Source: an uncultured Eubacteriales bacterium
GTDB taxonomy: Bacteria > Bacillota > Clostridia > Oscillospirales > Oscillospiraceae
Assembly: GCA_900317855.1 (NCBI GenBank)
Contig: ONIG01000014.1
Span: 1-48,692, forward strand
Reading direction: 5' to 3'
Length of the DNA: 48,692 nucleotides
The position numbers and the translations under genes are program-made. How positions within the stretch are numbered: position 1 is the stretch's first letter; each line of letters begins with the position of its first letter. This document shows positions 8,521 to 16,244 of the stretch, one piece after another. Below the pieces are notes generated by a model, which did not search any database, was not told the DNA's origin, and saw only the letters and a list, made by a program, of their open reading frames with translations.

Positions 8521-8551
8521 TTAACTGTATTAACCGTGTTGGTACAGTTAA
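8521..8551. promoter_or_regulatory. Inverted-repeat operator upstream of the GntR/ABC operon
   Basis: Nine-base arms TTAACTGTA (8521-8529) and TACAGTTAA (8543-8551) with a 13-bp centre containing a further TTAAC. A -10-like element (TAATAC on the minus strand, 8518-8523) abuts it. Position and symmetry fit autorepression by the GntR protein; this is inference. Confidence 0.6.
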
Positions 8552-8600
8552 GTTACCATGTGCCGGCGCATCTGTCAAGGGGTAAGATGGATTTCGGCAT

Positions 8601-8635
8601 AAAAAGTTCCCGGGCACTGTGTGCTGCCCGGGAAC
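8601..8635 (-). terminator. Terminator of mnmG
   Basis: Arms GTTCCCGGGC and GCCCGGGAAC enclose a short loop and are followed on the minus strand by T5. Confidence 0.85.
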
Positions 8636-8645
8636 GGTACTTATC

Positions 8646-10523
8646 TTATTTCTGCCCCTCATGGCTCTCGAGGTAGATCATCAGCGTCGCAATGTCGGCG
8701 GGGGAGACGCCGGAGATGCGGCTGGCCTGACCAAGACTCGCGGGGCGGATGTTATGGAGCTTCTGCCGCGCTTCGAGCCGCAGGCAGGACACCTGCCGGT
8801 AATCCAGATCCGGCGGCAGCAGCCGCTCCTCGAGCCGGGTGAACTCCGCCACCTGCCGCAGCTGGCGCTGGATGTAGCCCGCGTACTTGAGCCGGATCTC
8901 CGCCTGCTCGGTCACGACGCGCGGCAGCTCCGGCCGCGCGGGGTCGAACGGCGCGAGATCGGCATATGTGATCTGCGGCCGGCGCAGGAGGTCGGCCAGA
9001 CTCACGCCCGAGCTCGTCGGCGCGGTGCCGCGCGCGGTGAGCATCGCGGCGAGGGCGTCCGACGGGGCGAGGTGCGTTTTCTCCAGCCGGGCGCACTCGG
9101 CGTCCACCAGCCGGTATTTTTCCTGCACGGCGGCAAAGCGCGCGTCCGATATCAGTCCGATCCGGTGGCCGATGGCGCTCAGGCGCTCGTCGGCGTTGTC
9201 CTGCCGGTGCAGCAGGCGGTATTCCGAGCGGGAGGTCATGATGCGGTACGGTTCGTTCGTGCCCTTGGTCACGAGATCGTCCACGAGCGTGCCGATGTAC
9301 CCGTCCGAGCGGCGGAGGATCATGGGCTCGCGGCCCAGCAGCTTCAGCGCCGCGTTCACGCCCGCGACGAAGCCCTGCACGGCCGCCTCCTCATAGCCGG
9401 ACGAGCCGTTGAACTGCCCCGCGCCGTAGAGGCCGGGCACCTTCTTGGCCTCGAGCGTCGGCAGCAGCTCCGTCGGGTCCACGCAGTCATACTCGATCGC
9501 GTAGGCGCAGCGGGTCATCTCCGCGTGCTCGAGCCCCGGCAGCGTGTGCAGCATCGCGACCTGCACGTCCTCCGGCAGGGAGGAGGAGAAGCCCTGGATG
9601 TAGAGCTCTTCCGTGTCCAGCCCCATCGGCTCGATGAACAGCTGGTGCCGCGGCTTGTCGGGGAAGGTCATGATCTTCGTCTCGATGGACGGGCAGTAGC
9701 GCGGGCCGACACCCTCGATCACGCCGGAGTAGATCGGGCTGCGGTCGAGGTTCGCGCGGATGATTTCATGCGTGTGCTCGTTGGTATAGGTCAGGTAGCA
9801 CACGGCCTTGTTTTCGACCGGGTGCGTGGTGGAAAACGAGAACGGCTCGATCTCCGCGTCGCCCGGCTGCAGCTCCATGCGCGAGAAGTCCACCGTGCGC
9901 GCGTTCACGCGCGGCGGCGTGCCGGTCTTGAACCGGCGCATGCGCAGCCCCAGCGCCTTGCAGCACTCGGCCAGCGGCCCGGCAGCCGCCAGCCCGTCCG
10001 GCCCGGAATCGCGCAATACATCGCCCACGATCGTGCGCCCGTGCAGATACGTGCCCGTCGCGAGCACGGCGGCGCGGCAGCGGTACACGGCGCCGTTCGC
10101 CGTCACGACGGCGCTGACGCGGCCGCCCTCCGTCTCGACGGCCACGACCTCCGCCTGCTTGACGCGCAGGTTCGGCTGCAGCTCGAGCGTGTGCTTCATC
10201 ACGGCCTGATACTTCCGCCGGTCGGCCTGCGCGCGCAGCGAGTGCACGGCCGGCCCTTTGCCGCGGTTGAGCATCCGGTACTGGATGCAGGCCTGATCGG
10301 CCGCGCGCGCCATCTCGCCGCCGAGCGCGTCGAGCTCGCGCACGAGGTGGCCCTTGCCCGTGCCACCGATGGCGGGGTTGCAGGGCATGTTGCCGATGGC
10401 GTCCATATTGATGGTGAAGCAGACGGTGTCCAGTCCCAGCCGCGCGGCGGCCAGCGCGGCCTCGATGCCCGCGTGGCCCGCGCCGACGACGGCGACGTCA
10501 CAGCTTCCGGCGTCATAACGCAT
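8646..10523 (-). CDS. mnmG: tRNA uridine-5-carboxymethylaminomethyl(34) synthesis enzyme MnmG
   Basis: 625 residues, full length for MnmG/GidA. With MnmE it installs the cmnm5 group at the wobble uridine of certain tRNAs, using FAD, NADH and methylene-tetrahydrofolate. The FAD-binding Rossmann motif is [12 protein letters not shown] near residue 11. The family blocks [11 protein letters not shown] and IETKIM-x-FP-x-KPRHQ are intact, and the C-terminal MnmE-binding helices end in [17 protein letters not shown]. The ATG is preceded by GGAGGG. It is transcribed alone from a promoter at 10569-10597. mnmE is not in the window. Confidence 0.97.
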   Translation of the reverse strand: MRYDAGSCDVAVVGAGHAGIEAALAAARLGLDTVCFTINMDAIGNMPCNPAIGGTGKGHLVRELDALGGEMARAADQACIQYRMLNRGKGPAVHSLRAQADRRKYQAVMKHTLELQPNLRVKQAEVVAVETEGGRVSAVVTANGAVYRCRAAVLATGTYLHGRTIVGDVLRDSGPDGLAAAGPLAECCKALGLRMRRFKTGTPPRVNARTVDFSRMELQPGDAEIEPFSFSTTHPVENKAVCYLTYTNEHTHEIIRANLDRSPIYSGVIEGVGPRYCPSIETKIMTFPDKPRHQLFIEPMGLDTEELYIQGFSSSLPEDVQVAMLHTLPGLEHAEMTRCAYAIEYDCVDPTELLPTLEAKKVPGLYGAGQFNGSSGYEEAAVQGFVAGVNAALKLLGREPMILRRSDGYIGTLVDDLVTKGTNEPYRIMTSRSEYRLLHRQDNADERLSAIGHRIGLISDARFAAVQEKYRLVDAECARLEKTHLAPSDALAAMLTARGTAPTSSGVSLADLLRRPQITYADLAPFDPARPELPRVVTEQAEIRLKYAGYIQRQLRQVAEFTRLEERLLPPDLDYRQVSCLRLEARQKLHNIRPASLGQASRISGVSPADIATLMIYLESHEGQK

Positions 10524-10548
10524 GACGAGATCCCTCCGGATTCTTAAT

Positions 10549-10597
10549 TAGAATAACAACAACTTTTTATTCTACCCGTTTCGCGCCCCGAATGCAA
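10549..10597 (-). promoter_or_regulatory. mnmG promoter with inverted repeat over the start region
   Basis: TTGCAT (10592-10597) and TAGAAT (10569-10574) are 17 bp apart on the minus strand. An 8-bp perfect inverted repeat, TAGAATAA (10549-10556) with TTATTCTA (10567-10574), covers the -10 and the predicted start site. Confidence 0.6.
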
Positions 10598-10628
10598 GAG
10601 CGGCGGGGCGTGTGCGGCGCCTAAAACG

Positions 10629-10694
10629 GTTGTGCAGTATCCGCACAACAAAATGCGAAAAAGGTATTGCTTTATCGTGCTAATGTGGTAATAT
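10629..10694 (+). promoter_or_regulatory. Promoter of the amino-acid ABC operon with upstream inverted repeat
   Basis: TTGCTT (10667-10672) and TAATAT (10689-10694) are 16 bp apart. An inverted repeat, GTTGTGC (10629-10635) with GCACAAC (10643-10649), sits just upstream of the -35 and could be an activator or repressor site. Confidence 0.6.
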
Positions 10695-10750
10695 AGCAGC
10701 GTGCTAACAAGCAAAACATAATTTTCAGAATTAGATGAAGGAGAAACGAC

Positions 10751-11569
10751 ATGAAAAAGATGACGAAAGTGATCTCGCTGGCGCTCGCGCTGGTGATGTG
10801 CCTGGCGCTGTGCGCCTGCGGCCAGAAGGACAGCGGCGACACCGCAGCCGACGGAAAGAAGACCTTTGTTATGGGCGTCGACCCGGAATACCCGCCGTTC
10901 AGCTATCTGGGCGATGACGGCAAGTACACCGGCTTCGACGTGGAGATCGCTCAGGCCGCCTGCGATCTGCTCGGCTGGGACCTGCAGGTCTTTGGTGTGA
11001 ACTGGGATCAGAAGCTGGTGCAGCTCGATGCCAAAGAGTGCGACTGTGTCTGGTCCGGCATGACCATCCTCGACAGCATGAAGGACGCCGGCTATGTCCT
11101 CTCCACCCCCTACTATGACAACACGCAGGTCATCATGGTCAAAGAGGGCAGTGACATCAAGTCCTCCGCGGATCTGGCCGGCAAGAACGTGGCCGTGCAG
11201 CTGGGCACCTCCGGCGAGTCCCTCCTGTCCGAGGGCGGCGACCTCGAGAGCCTGGCCAAGACCTTCGGCAAGCTCACGACCTGTGACAGCTTCCTCAAGT
11301 GCTTCACCGAGCTGGGCGGCGGCGCCGTGGACGCCGTGATCGTCGACAAGCCTGTGGCCACCGCTTATGCGCAGGAAAACGCCGGCTTCACCATCCTCGA
11401 CGAGGAGCTGGGCGCCGAGCAGTACGGCATTGCCTTCCGCTCCGGCGATCAGGAGCTGTGCGACACCATTGAGGGTGCGGTGCAGCAGCTGGTCGAAAAC
11501 GGGACCTATGCGAAGATCGCTGCGAAGTATCCCGACATCGTCAACAACCTGACCTACCTGAACAAGTAA
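10751..11569 (+). CDS. Polar amino acid ABC transporter substrate-binding lipoprotein
   Basis: 272 residues. A lipoprotein signal peptide ends in LALCAC near residue 23. The rest is an SBP_bac_3 domain in the normal order: N-lobe (KTFVMGVDPEYPPFSY, GFDVEIAQA), C-lobe, then the return segment EQYGIAFRSGDQE and the final helix ENGTYAKIAAKYP. It should capture an amino acid outside the membrane and hand it to the permease encoded next. The Arg that usually binds the ligand carboxylate (in T-x-E-R) is not obvious: the region reads TILDSMKDAG. GAAGGAG precedes the ATG. Ligand not predictable. Confidence 0.93.
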   Translation: MKKMTKVISLALALVMCLALCACGQKDSGDTAADGKKTFVMGVDPEYPPFSYLGDDGKYTGFDVEIAQAACDLLGWDLQVFGVNWDQKLVQLDAKECDCVWSGMTILDSMKDAGYVLSTPYYDNTQVIMVKEGSDIKSSADLAGKNVAVQLGTSGESLLSEGGDLESLAKTFGKLTTCDSFLKCFTELGGGAVDAVIVDKPVATAYAQENAGFTILDEELGAEQYGIAFRSGDQELCDTIEGAVQQLVENGTYAKIAAKYPDIVNNLTYLNK

Positions 11570-11592
11570 GCACGATAGAAATCCGATCACGT

Positions 11593-11621
11593 CTCCCGGA
11601 GGCCTTTGCAGCCGCCGGGAG
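11593..11621 (+). other. Intercistronic hairpin between binding protein and permease genes
   Basis: CTCCCGG-A-GGC pairs with GCC-G-CCGGGAG and no T-run follows. It is more likely an RNA-processing or stability hairpin that keeps the binding-protein message abundant than a terminator. Confidence 0.5.
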
Positions 11622-11647
11622 CGTGTGCGTAACATTGAGGATCCTTT

Positions 11648-12295
11648 ATGACTTTACTTACGATGATTGCGAAAATGAGCGAAGGCCTCGGCAAGACCTG
11701 CGCCATTTTCTTTCTGACCATTCTGTTCTCCCTTCCGCTGGGCATGCTCATCACGCTTCTGCGCATGAGCAAAAACAAGGTCGTCTCCGGCGTGACCCGT
11801 TTCGTGATCGCCGTTTTGCGCGGCACGCCGCTCATGCTGCAGCTGCTCGCCGTGACCTATGGGCCGTACTATCTCTTCGGTATGGCCATTGCCAAGAATA
11901 AGCTCATCCCTGTCGTTATCGCCTTCGCCATCAACTACGCCGCCTATTTTGCCGAGATCTACCGCGGCGGCATCGAGTCCATCCCGGTGGGGCAGTACGA
12001 GGCGGCGAACGTCCTCGGCTACACCAAGACGCAGACCTTCCTGCGCATCATCCTGCCGCAGGTCGTCAAGCGCATCATGCCCAGCATCACCAACGAGGTC
12101 GTCACGCTCGTCAAGGACACCTCCATGGCCTTCACCGTCTCCTATCAGGAGATGTTCACCATCGGCAAGCAGATCGCAAACTCCCAGACCAGCTTCATGC
12201 CGTTCGTCGTGGCGGGCGTGTTCTACTTCGTGTTTAATGCCATCGTCGATTTTGTCATGGGCAAGATCGAAAAGCGCATGGACTACTACAAATAA
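11648..12295 (+). CDS. Amino acid ABC transporter permease (HisM/GlnP type)
   Basis: 215 residues with about five membrane segments. The EAA loop that docks with the ATPase is seen in YEAANVLGYTKTQTFLRIILPQ. The family start motif (GKTC-x-IFFLTILFSLPLG) and PLMLQL are present. Located between the binding protein and the ATPase, with GAGGAT before the ATG and 12 bp to the next gene. Confidence 0.93.
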   Translation: MTLLTMIAKMSEGLGKTCAIFFLTILFSLPLGMLITLLRMSKNKVVSGVTRFVIAVLRGTPLMLQLLAVTYGPYYLFGMAIAKNKLIPVVIAFAINYAAYFAEIYRGGIESIPVGQYEAANVLGYTKTQTFLRIILPQVVKRIMPSITNEVVTLVKDTSMAFTVSYQEMFTIGKQIANSQTSFMPFVVAGVFYFVFNAIVDFVMGKIEKRMDYYK

Positions 12296-12307
12296 GGAGG
12301 TGCCGTC

Positions 12308-13081
12308 ATGAGCGTATTGGAACTCAATCACGTCAAAAAGTCGTTTAATAACGGGACGCTGCACGTCCTCAAGGACATCAGCCTGAGCGTCGAAAAGGGC
12401 GAGGTCGTGGCCATCATCGGCCCGAGCGGCAGCGGCAAGTCCACGCTGCTGCGCTGCGCCACGCTGCTCGAGCGCATCGACTCCGGCGAGGTCTGCTTTG
12501 ACGGACACTACGCCGCGCGCACGGGTGACGATGGCACCGCCGTCTACGCCGACAAGGCGGAGCTCAAGCAGATCCGCAATTATTTCGGCCTTGTTTTTCA
12601 GCAGTTCAATCTCTTCCCGCACTACTCCGTGCTCAAAAACGTCATGGACGCGCCCATCTGCGTCCAGAAGCGCGAGCGCGCGGAGGTCGAGGTGTCCGCG
12701 CGCAAAACGCTCGAGAAGATGGGCCTCGGCGACAAGGCCGACGCCTACCCGTGCCAGCTCTCCGGCGGCCAGCAGCAGCGCGTGGCCATCGCGCGCGCGC
12801 TGGAGATGAACCCCGAGATCCTGTTTTTCGACGAGCCGACCTCCGCGCTCGACCCAGAGCTCACGGGCGAGGTGCTCAAGGTCATCCGCGCGCTCGCCGA
12901 GGAGCACATGACCATGGTCATCGTCACGCACGAGATGGCCTTCGCCCGCGCCGTGGCCGATAAGGTCATCTTCATGGACGGCGGCGTCATCGTCGAGCAG
13001 GGCGCGCCCGAGGCGGTCTTCGGCGACACGCAGCAGGAGCGCACGAAGCAGTTCCTCGCGCGCTACAACGAGCGGCCGTGA
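12308..13081 (+). CDS. Amino acid ABC transporter ATP-binding protein (GlnQ/HisP type)
   Basis: 257 residues. Walker A is GPSGSGKST, the signature is LSGGQQQR, Walker B is [12 protein letters not shown] and the switch His lies in VTHEM. Relative to typical GlnQ it has a short insertion before the Q-loop (around [19 protein letters not shown]). It has a strong AAGGAGGTG site and completes the importer with the two genes upstream. Confidence 0.95.
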   Translation: MSVLELNHVKKSFNNGTLHVLKDISLSVEKGEVVAIIGPSGSGKSTLLRCATLLERIDSGEVCFDGHYAARTGDDGTAVYADKAELKQIRNYFGLVFQQFNLFPHYSVLKNVMDAPICVQKRERAEVEVSARKTLEKMGLGDKADAYPCQLSGGQQQRVAIARALEMNPEILFFDEPTSALDPELTGEVLKVIRALAEEHMTMVIVTHEMAFARAVADKVIFMDGGVIVEQGAPEAVFGDTQQERTKQFLARYNERP

Positions 13082-13114
13082 CAAAAATGTAAGAGAAAAT
13101 TCAGCTTTTCCCTC

Positions 13115-13143
13115 TTGCACGGCCGTGCGAGATTCGGTATGAT
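13115..13143 (+). promoter_or_regulatory. Promoter upstream of the permuted binding-protein gene
   Basis: TTGCAC (13115-13120) and TATGAT (13138-13143) are 17 bp apart. Transcription would start at or inside the hairpin at 13146-13176, so the pair may also form a short attenuated transcript. Confidence 0.5.
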
Positions 13144-13145
13144 AA

Positions 13146-13176
13146 AAAGCGCATCGGGTCCCGGTGCGCTTTTTTG
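13146..13176 (+). terminator. Terminator after the ABC ATPase gene
   Basis: GCGCATCGGG pairs with the mirrored CCGGTGCGC (one G-U pair), flanked by A5 and T6. It separates the three-gene importer from the second binding protein. Confidence 0.75.
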
Positions 13177-13200
13177 ATTTTTCATTTGGGAGGGCTTCCC

Positions 13201-14025
13201 TTGAAGCATACAAAACGGATCGCGGCGCTGCTGCTCGCGCTCGCGCTGTGTTTTTCCTGCGCAGCGTGCAGCAAGACGGTCGGCAGCTACCGCGTGGTCA
13301 AGACGCTCGGCACGGAGCAGTTTCGCATCGGCTTTCGCGACGGAGATCAGGCGGCGGTGTATGTGAACGCCGCGCTCAAGGTCCTCGCGGCCGACGGGAC
13401 GGTCCACAGCCTCGCGCTCAAGTGGTTCGGCACGGACAATACGACCTTTGACAGCGACTCGGGCGCGCTCGACGCGCTCGGCGACCTTCCGCAGCGCACG
13501 TTCATCATGGGCCTGAACGAGGAGCGCTTTCCCATGAGCTATGCCGACGGCGACGGTTACAGCGGCTTTGATGTCGAGCTCGCGCAGGCGGTCTGCGCCC
13601 GCCTCGGCTGGACGCTGCAGTATCAGCCGATCTCGAATCAGAACGCCTATGTTGAGCTCTCGAGCGGTAATGTTGACTGTGCCTGGGGCGGCATGGTGCT
13701 CGACCAGACCGACAGCAAGGACAGCAAGAACAAGAAAAAGCAGAAGATGACGCTCACCGCGCCGTATCTCGAAAATGAGCTGCAGCTCATCGTGCGCGGC
13801 GACTCAAAATACCGCACCGCCGGCAGCCTCAAGGGCACGACCGTCCTGCTCGGCACGGACGAGACGTACATGGCCGCCCTCTCGGCCGATGAGAAGCTCA
13901 TGAAAGCCTTTGGCGCGGCCCAGCGCGTCACAGGCGGGTCGAAGGCGTGCTTTGAGGCGCTCTCGGCCGGAGACTGCGCCGCCATCGTGGCCGACAGCAC
14001 GGCCCTCGCTTATTACACGCACTGA
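13201..14025 (+). CDS. Circularly permuted SBP_bac_3-type substrate-binding lipoprotein
   Basis: 274 residues from a TTG start, chosen for the GGGAGGG 6 nt upstream; the ATG at 13174 has no ribosome binding site. A lipoprotein signal (ALCFSCAAC) puts the lipid-attached Cys at about 23. Compared with the binding protein at 10751, the parts are rearranged. Residues 30-77 (LGTEQFRIGFRDGDQ, then DGTVHSLALKWFG) match the C-terminal end of a normal SBP. A linker about 78-97 follows, and residues 98-274 match a normal N-terminus (RTFIMGLNEERFPMSY, GFDVELAQAVCARLGW) up to the hinge (FEALSAGDCAAIVAD), where the protein stops. The result is a whole fold with new ends rather than a truncation. A Lys-rich insert (DSKNKKKQK) sits near residue 180. 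It probably serves the same importer; ligand unknown. Confidence 0.88.
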   Translation: MKHTKRIAALLLALALCFSCAACSKTVGSYRVVKTLGTEQFRIGFRDGDQAAVYVNAALKVLAADGTVHSLALKWFGTDNTTFDSDSGALDALGDLPQRTFIMGLNEERFPMSYADGDGYSGFDVELAQAVCARLGWTLQYQPISNQNAYVELSSGNVDCAWGGMVLDQTDSKDSKNKKKQKMTLTAPYLENELQLIVRGDSKYRTAGSLKGTTVLLGTDETYMAALSADEKLMKAFGAAQRVTGGSKACFEALSAGDCAAIVADSTALAYYTH

Positions 14026-14032
14026 CCGTCTG

Positions 14033-14066
14033 GCCGCCCGCGCGGGGCTCTGCGCGGGCGGCTTTT
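14033..14066 (+). terminator. Terminator after the permuted binding-protein gene
   Basis: An 11-bp GC stem, GCCGCCCGCGC with its complement, followed by T4. Confidence 0.75.
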
Positions 14067-14206
14067 CGTGTCATGGCCGCGCTTTTTCGCCCCGGTTTGC
14101 AAAAAGAGGTCCCGCTTTTGCGTCAACTGTGCTATACTGACTGTGTCCGCGCCTGCCGAACTGGCGGAAATTTTTTACTTGCGCGGGCAGAAACACAGGT
14201 ACGCCT

Positions 14207-15619
14207 ATGTCGAACAGCAACAATAAATATAAAACCCTCGTGTCCAACACCATGCTCATCAGCCTCGGCACCTTCGGCAGCAAGCTGCTGGTGTTTTTCA
14301 TGGTGCGCTTTTACACGAGCTGTCTTACCCCGGCGGACTACGGCACCGCCGACCTCATCACGCAGACGGCCAATCTGCTCTTCCCGCTCATCAGTCTCGG
14401 CATCACGGACGGCGTGTTCCGCTTCGCCGTGGACCACACCGAGCAGCGGCGCAATATTTTCTCCGTCGGCGTATATACGATCCTGGCGGGTGCCGTGCTG
14501 CTCGTGGCCATTTTGCCGCTGCTGGGGCTCTTTCCGCAGTTTGACGGGTTCCTCTGGCTGATCGCGCTTTACACGATGTGCTCGTGCTTCCATTCGCTGT
14601 GCGCGCAGTTCGTGCGCGCCGAGGGACACACGGCGCTTTTCGCCGTGCAGGGCATGATCAACACCGTGCTCGTCATCGGGCTCAACGTGCTCTTCCTCGT
14701 CGGCCTGCGCATGGGCATCACGGGCTACGTGCTCTCCGTCGCACTGGCGGATCTGGCATGCACGCTGCTTCTGTTCGTACGCGAGCGGCTCTGGCGCCAG
14801 CTCATGCTCCGCCCGGGCTGGGCGGCCGCGCGCGAGATGCTGGCCTACAGCATCCCCATGATCCCGACGACGGTGTTCTGGTGGATCACGAGCGTGTCGG
14901 ACCGCTACATGGTCACGGCCTACCTCGACGTGGACGCCAACGGTATCTACGCCGTGTCGTACAAGATGCCGACGATCCTGTCGCTCGTGTCGAGCATTTT
15001 CATGGAGGCGTGGCAGTTTTCCGCCGTGTCCGAGGCGCAGGGCAGCCGGCGCGAGCATATCCGCTTCTTCTCGAAGGTCTGGTGCTCGTTCCAGTCGGTG
15101 ATGTTCCTTGCCGGCGCGTGCATCATCGCCTTCGCCGTGCCGGAGATCCGTGTGCTCACGACCGAGCAGTATTACGGCGCATGGCTGTATGTGCCGGTGC
15201 TCGGCATGGCCATGGTCTTTTCCGCGTTCGTGAGCTATCTCGGCAGCGTCTACATGGTCGAAAAGTGCAGCAAGCGCACGTTCGTCACATCCATGATCGG
15301 CGCGCTGCTCAACATCGCGCTCAACTTCCTGCTCATCCCGTCGAAGCTCGGCGTGCAGGGCGCGGCCATTGCCACGTGCGTGAGCTATTTCGTCGTGTTT
15401 GTCATCCGGGCGGTGGATGCGCGCAAGTTCATCCCGTTCCGGTTTTACGTTGTCGGCGTCACGGAAAACTGCATCCTGCTGACGGTGCAGACGCTCTTCA
15501 TCGTCCTGCAGCTTCCGGGCTGGAAGATCGCGCAGGCAGTGTGCATCTTGCTGCTGCTCCTGCTCAACCGCAAGCCGCTTCTGGCCGGCGCGGGGAAGAT
15601 CGTCCGCTTCCGCCGCTGA
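14207..15619 (+). CDS. Polysaccharide/lipid-linked oligosaccharide flippase (MATE-like, Wzx type)
   Basis: 470 residues with about 12-14 hydrophobic segments spread over the whole length and short charged loops. The start (SNTMLISLGTFGSKLL) and mid-region (AYSIPMIPTTVFWWI) are typical of the MVF/Wzx oligosaccharide flippases. It should move a lipid-linked glycan across the membrane. No glycan cluster surrounds it, so the substrate is open. No strong Shine-Dalgarno is seen; an extended -10 (TGTGC-TATACT, ending at 14138) lies upstream with a poor -35. Confidence 0.85.
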   Translation: MSNSNNKYKTLVSNTMLISLGTFGSKLLVFFMVRFYTSCLTPADYGTADLITQTANLLFPLISLGITDGVFRFAVDHTEQRRNIFSVGVYTILAGAVLLVAILPLLGLFPQFDGFLWLIALYTMCSCFHSLCAQFVRAEGHTALFAVQGMINTVLVIGLNVLFLVGLRMGITGYVLSVALADLACTLLLFVRERLWRQLMLRPGWAAAREMLAYSIPMIPTTVFWWITSVSDRYMVTAYLDVDANGIYAVSYKMPTILSLVSSIFMEAWQFSAVSEAQGSRREHIRFFSKVWCSFQSVMFLAGACIIAFAVPEIRVLTTEQYYGAWLYVPVLGMAMVFSAFVSYLGSVYMVEKCSKRTFVTSMIGALLNIALNFLLIPSKLGVQGAAIATCVSYFVVFVIRAVDARKFIPFRFYVVGVTENCILLTVQTLFIVLQLPGWKIAQAVCILLLLLLNRKPLLAGAGKIVRFRR

Positions 15620-15650
15620 TGCCTCGATACTTTTCTCGGAGGATTCGAAT

Positions 15651-16127
15651 TTGAAGATTTGGAACAGCCTGTTTGGGAAGATTTTTATGACCTTCCTCAT
15701 CTCCATGGTGCCGGTGCTTGAGCTGCGCGGCGCGATCCCGATCGGTGTGGCGCACGGCCTGGATTACCGCATCGCCATTGCGGTGTCCATCCTCGGCAAC
15801 CTCGTGCCGGTGCCGTTCATCGTGCGCTTCATCCGCAAGATCTTTGCCTGGCTGCGCACGAAGAGCGAGCGGCTCAACGGCTTTGTCACGCGCATGGAGC
15901 AGCGCGCGCTCAAAAAGTCGGACACCGTGCGCCGTGCGCGCTTCTGGGGCCTGTTCCTCTTTGTGGCCATTCCGCTGCCTGGCACCGGCGCGTGGACGGG
16001 CTCGCTCATCGCGGCCATGCTGGAGATGCGCGTCAAGGAGGCCTTCCCGCCGATCGCGCTCGGTGTTGTTACGGCCGGCATCATTGTCGCCGTCGTGACG
16101 TATGGTGCGGCGTCGCTGCTGTTTTAG
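15651..16127 (+). CDS. Small multidrug export protein family (COG2426) membrane protein
   Basis: 158 residues from a TTG start with GGAGG 8 nt upstream. The family core is clear: VPVLELRGAIPIGVA near the start and IPLPGTGAWTGSLIAA in the middle, with four hydrophobic segments. Members are annotated as small multi-drug export proteins, though the evidence for drug transport is thin. It follows the flippase gene by 31 bp and may be cotranscribed. Confidence 0.85.
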   Translation: MKIWNSLFGKIFMTFLISMVPVLELRGAIPIGVAHGLDYRIAIAVSILGNLVPVPFIVRFIRKIFAWLRTKSERLNGFVTRMEQRALKKSDTVRRARFWGLFLFVAIPLPGTGAWTGSLIAAMLEMRVKEAFPPIALGVVTAGIIVAVVTYGAASLLF

Positions 16128-16196
16128 CTCCGACGAGACGGGCTTTCGCTTGAAAAAGCTGCGGACGCAAACTCTGCGAGGCTTTTTGACGCACGC

Positions 16197-16235
16197 AAAA
16201 AAATCCCGCTGCCCCATGGGACAGCGGGATTTTTT
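16197..16235. terminator. Bidirectional terminator between convergent genes
   Basis: CCCGCTG pairs with CAGCGGG, flanked by an A-run on one side and a T-run on the other, so it can serve both the plus-strand exporter gene and pckG. Confidence 0.85.
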
Positions 16236-16244
16236 ATGTACCGG

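Noticed and set aside
13201..14025. Permuted binding protein as a decayed or truncated pseudogene
   Set aside because: Every SBP block is present once, with an intact lipoprotein signal and no frameshift or internal stop.
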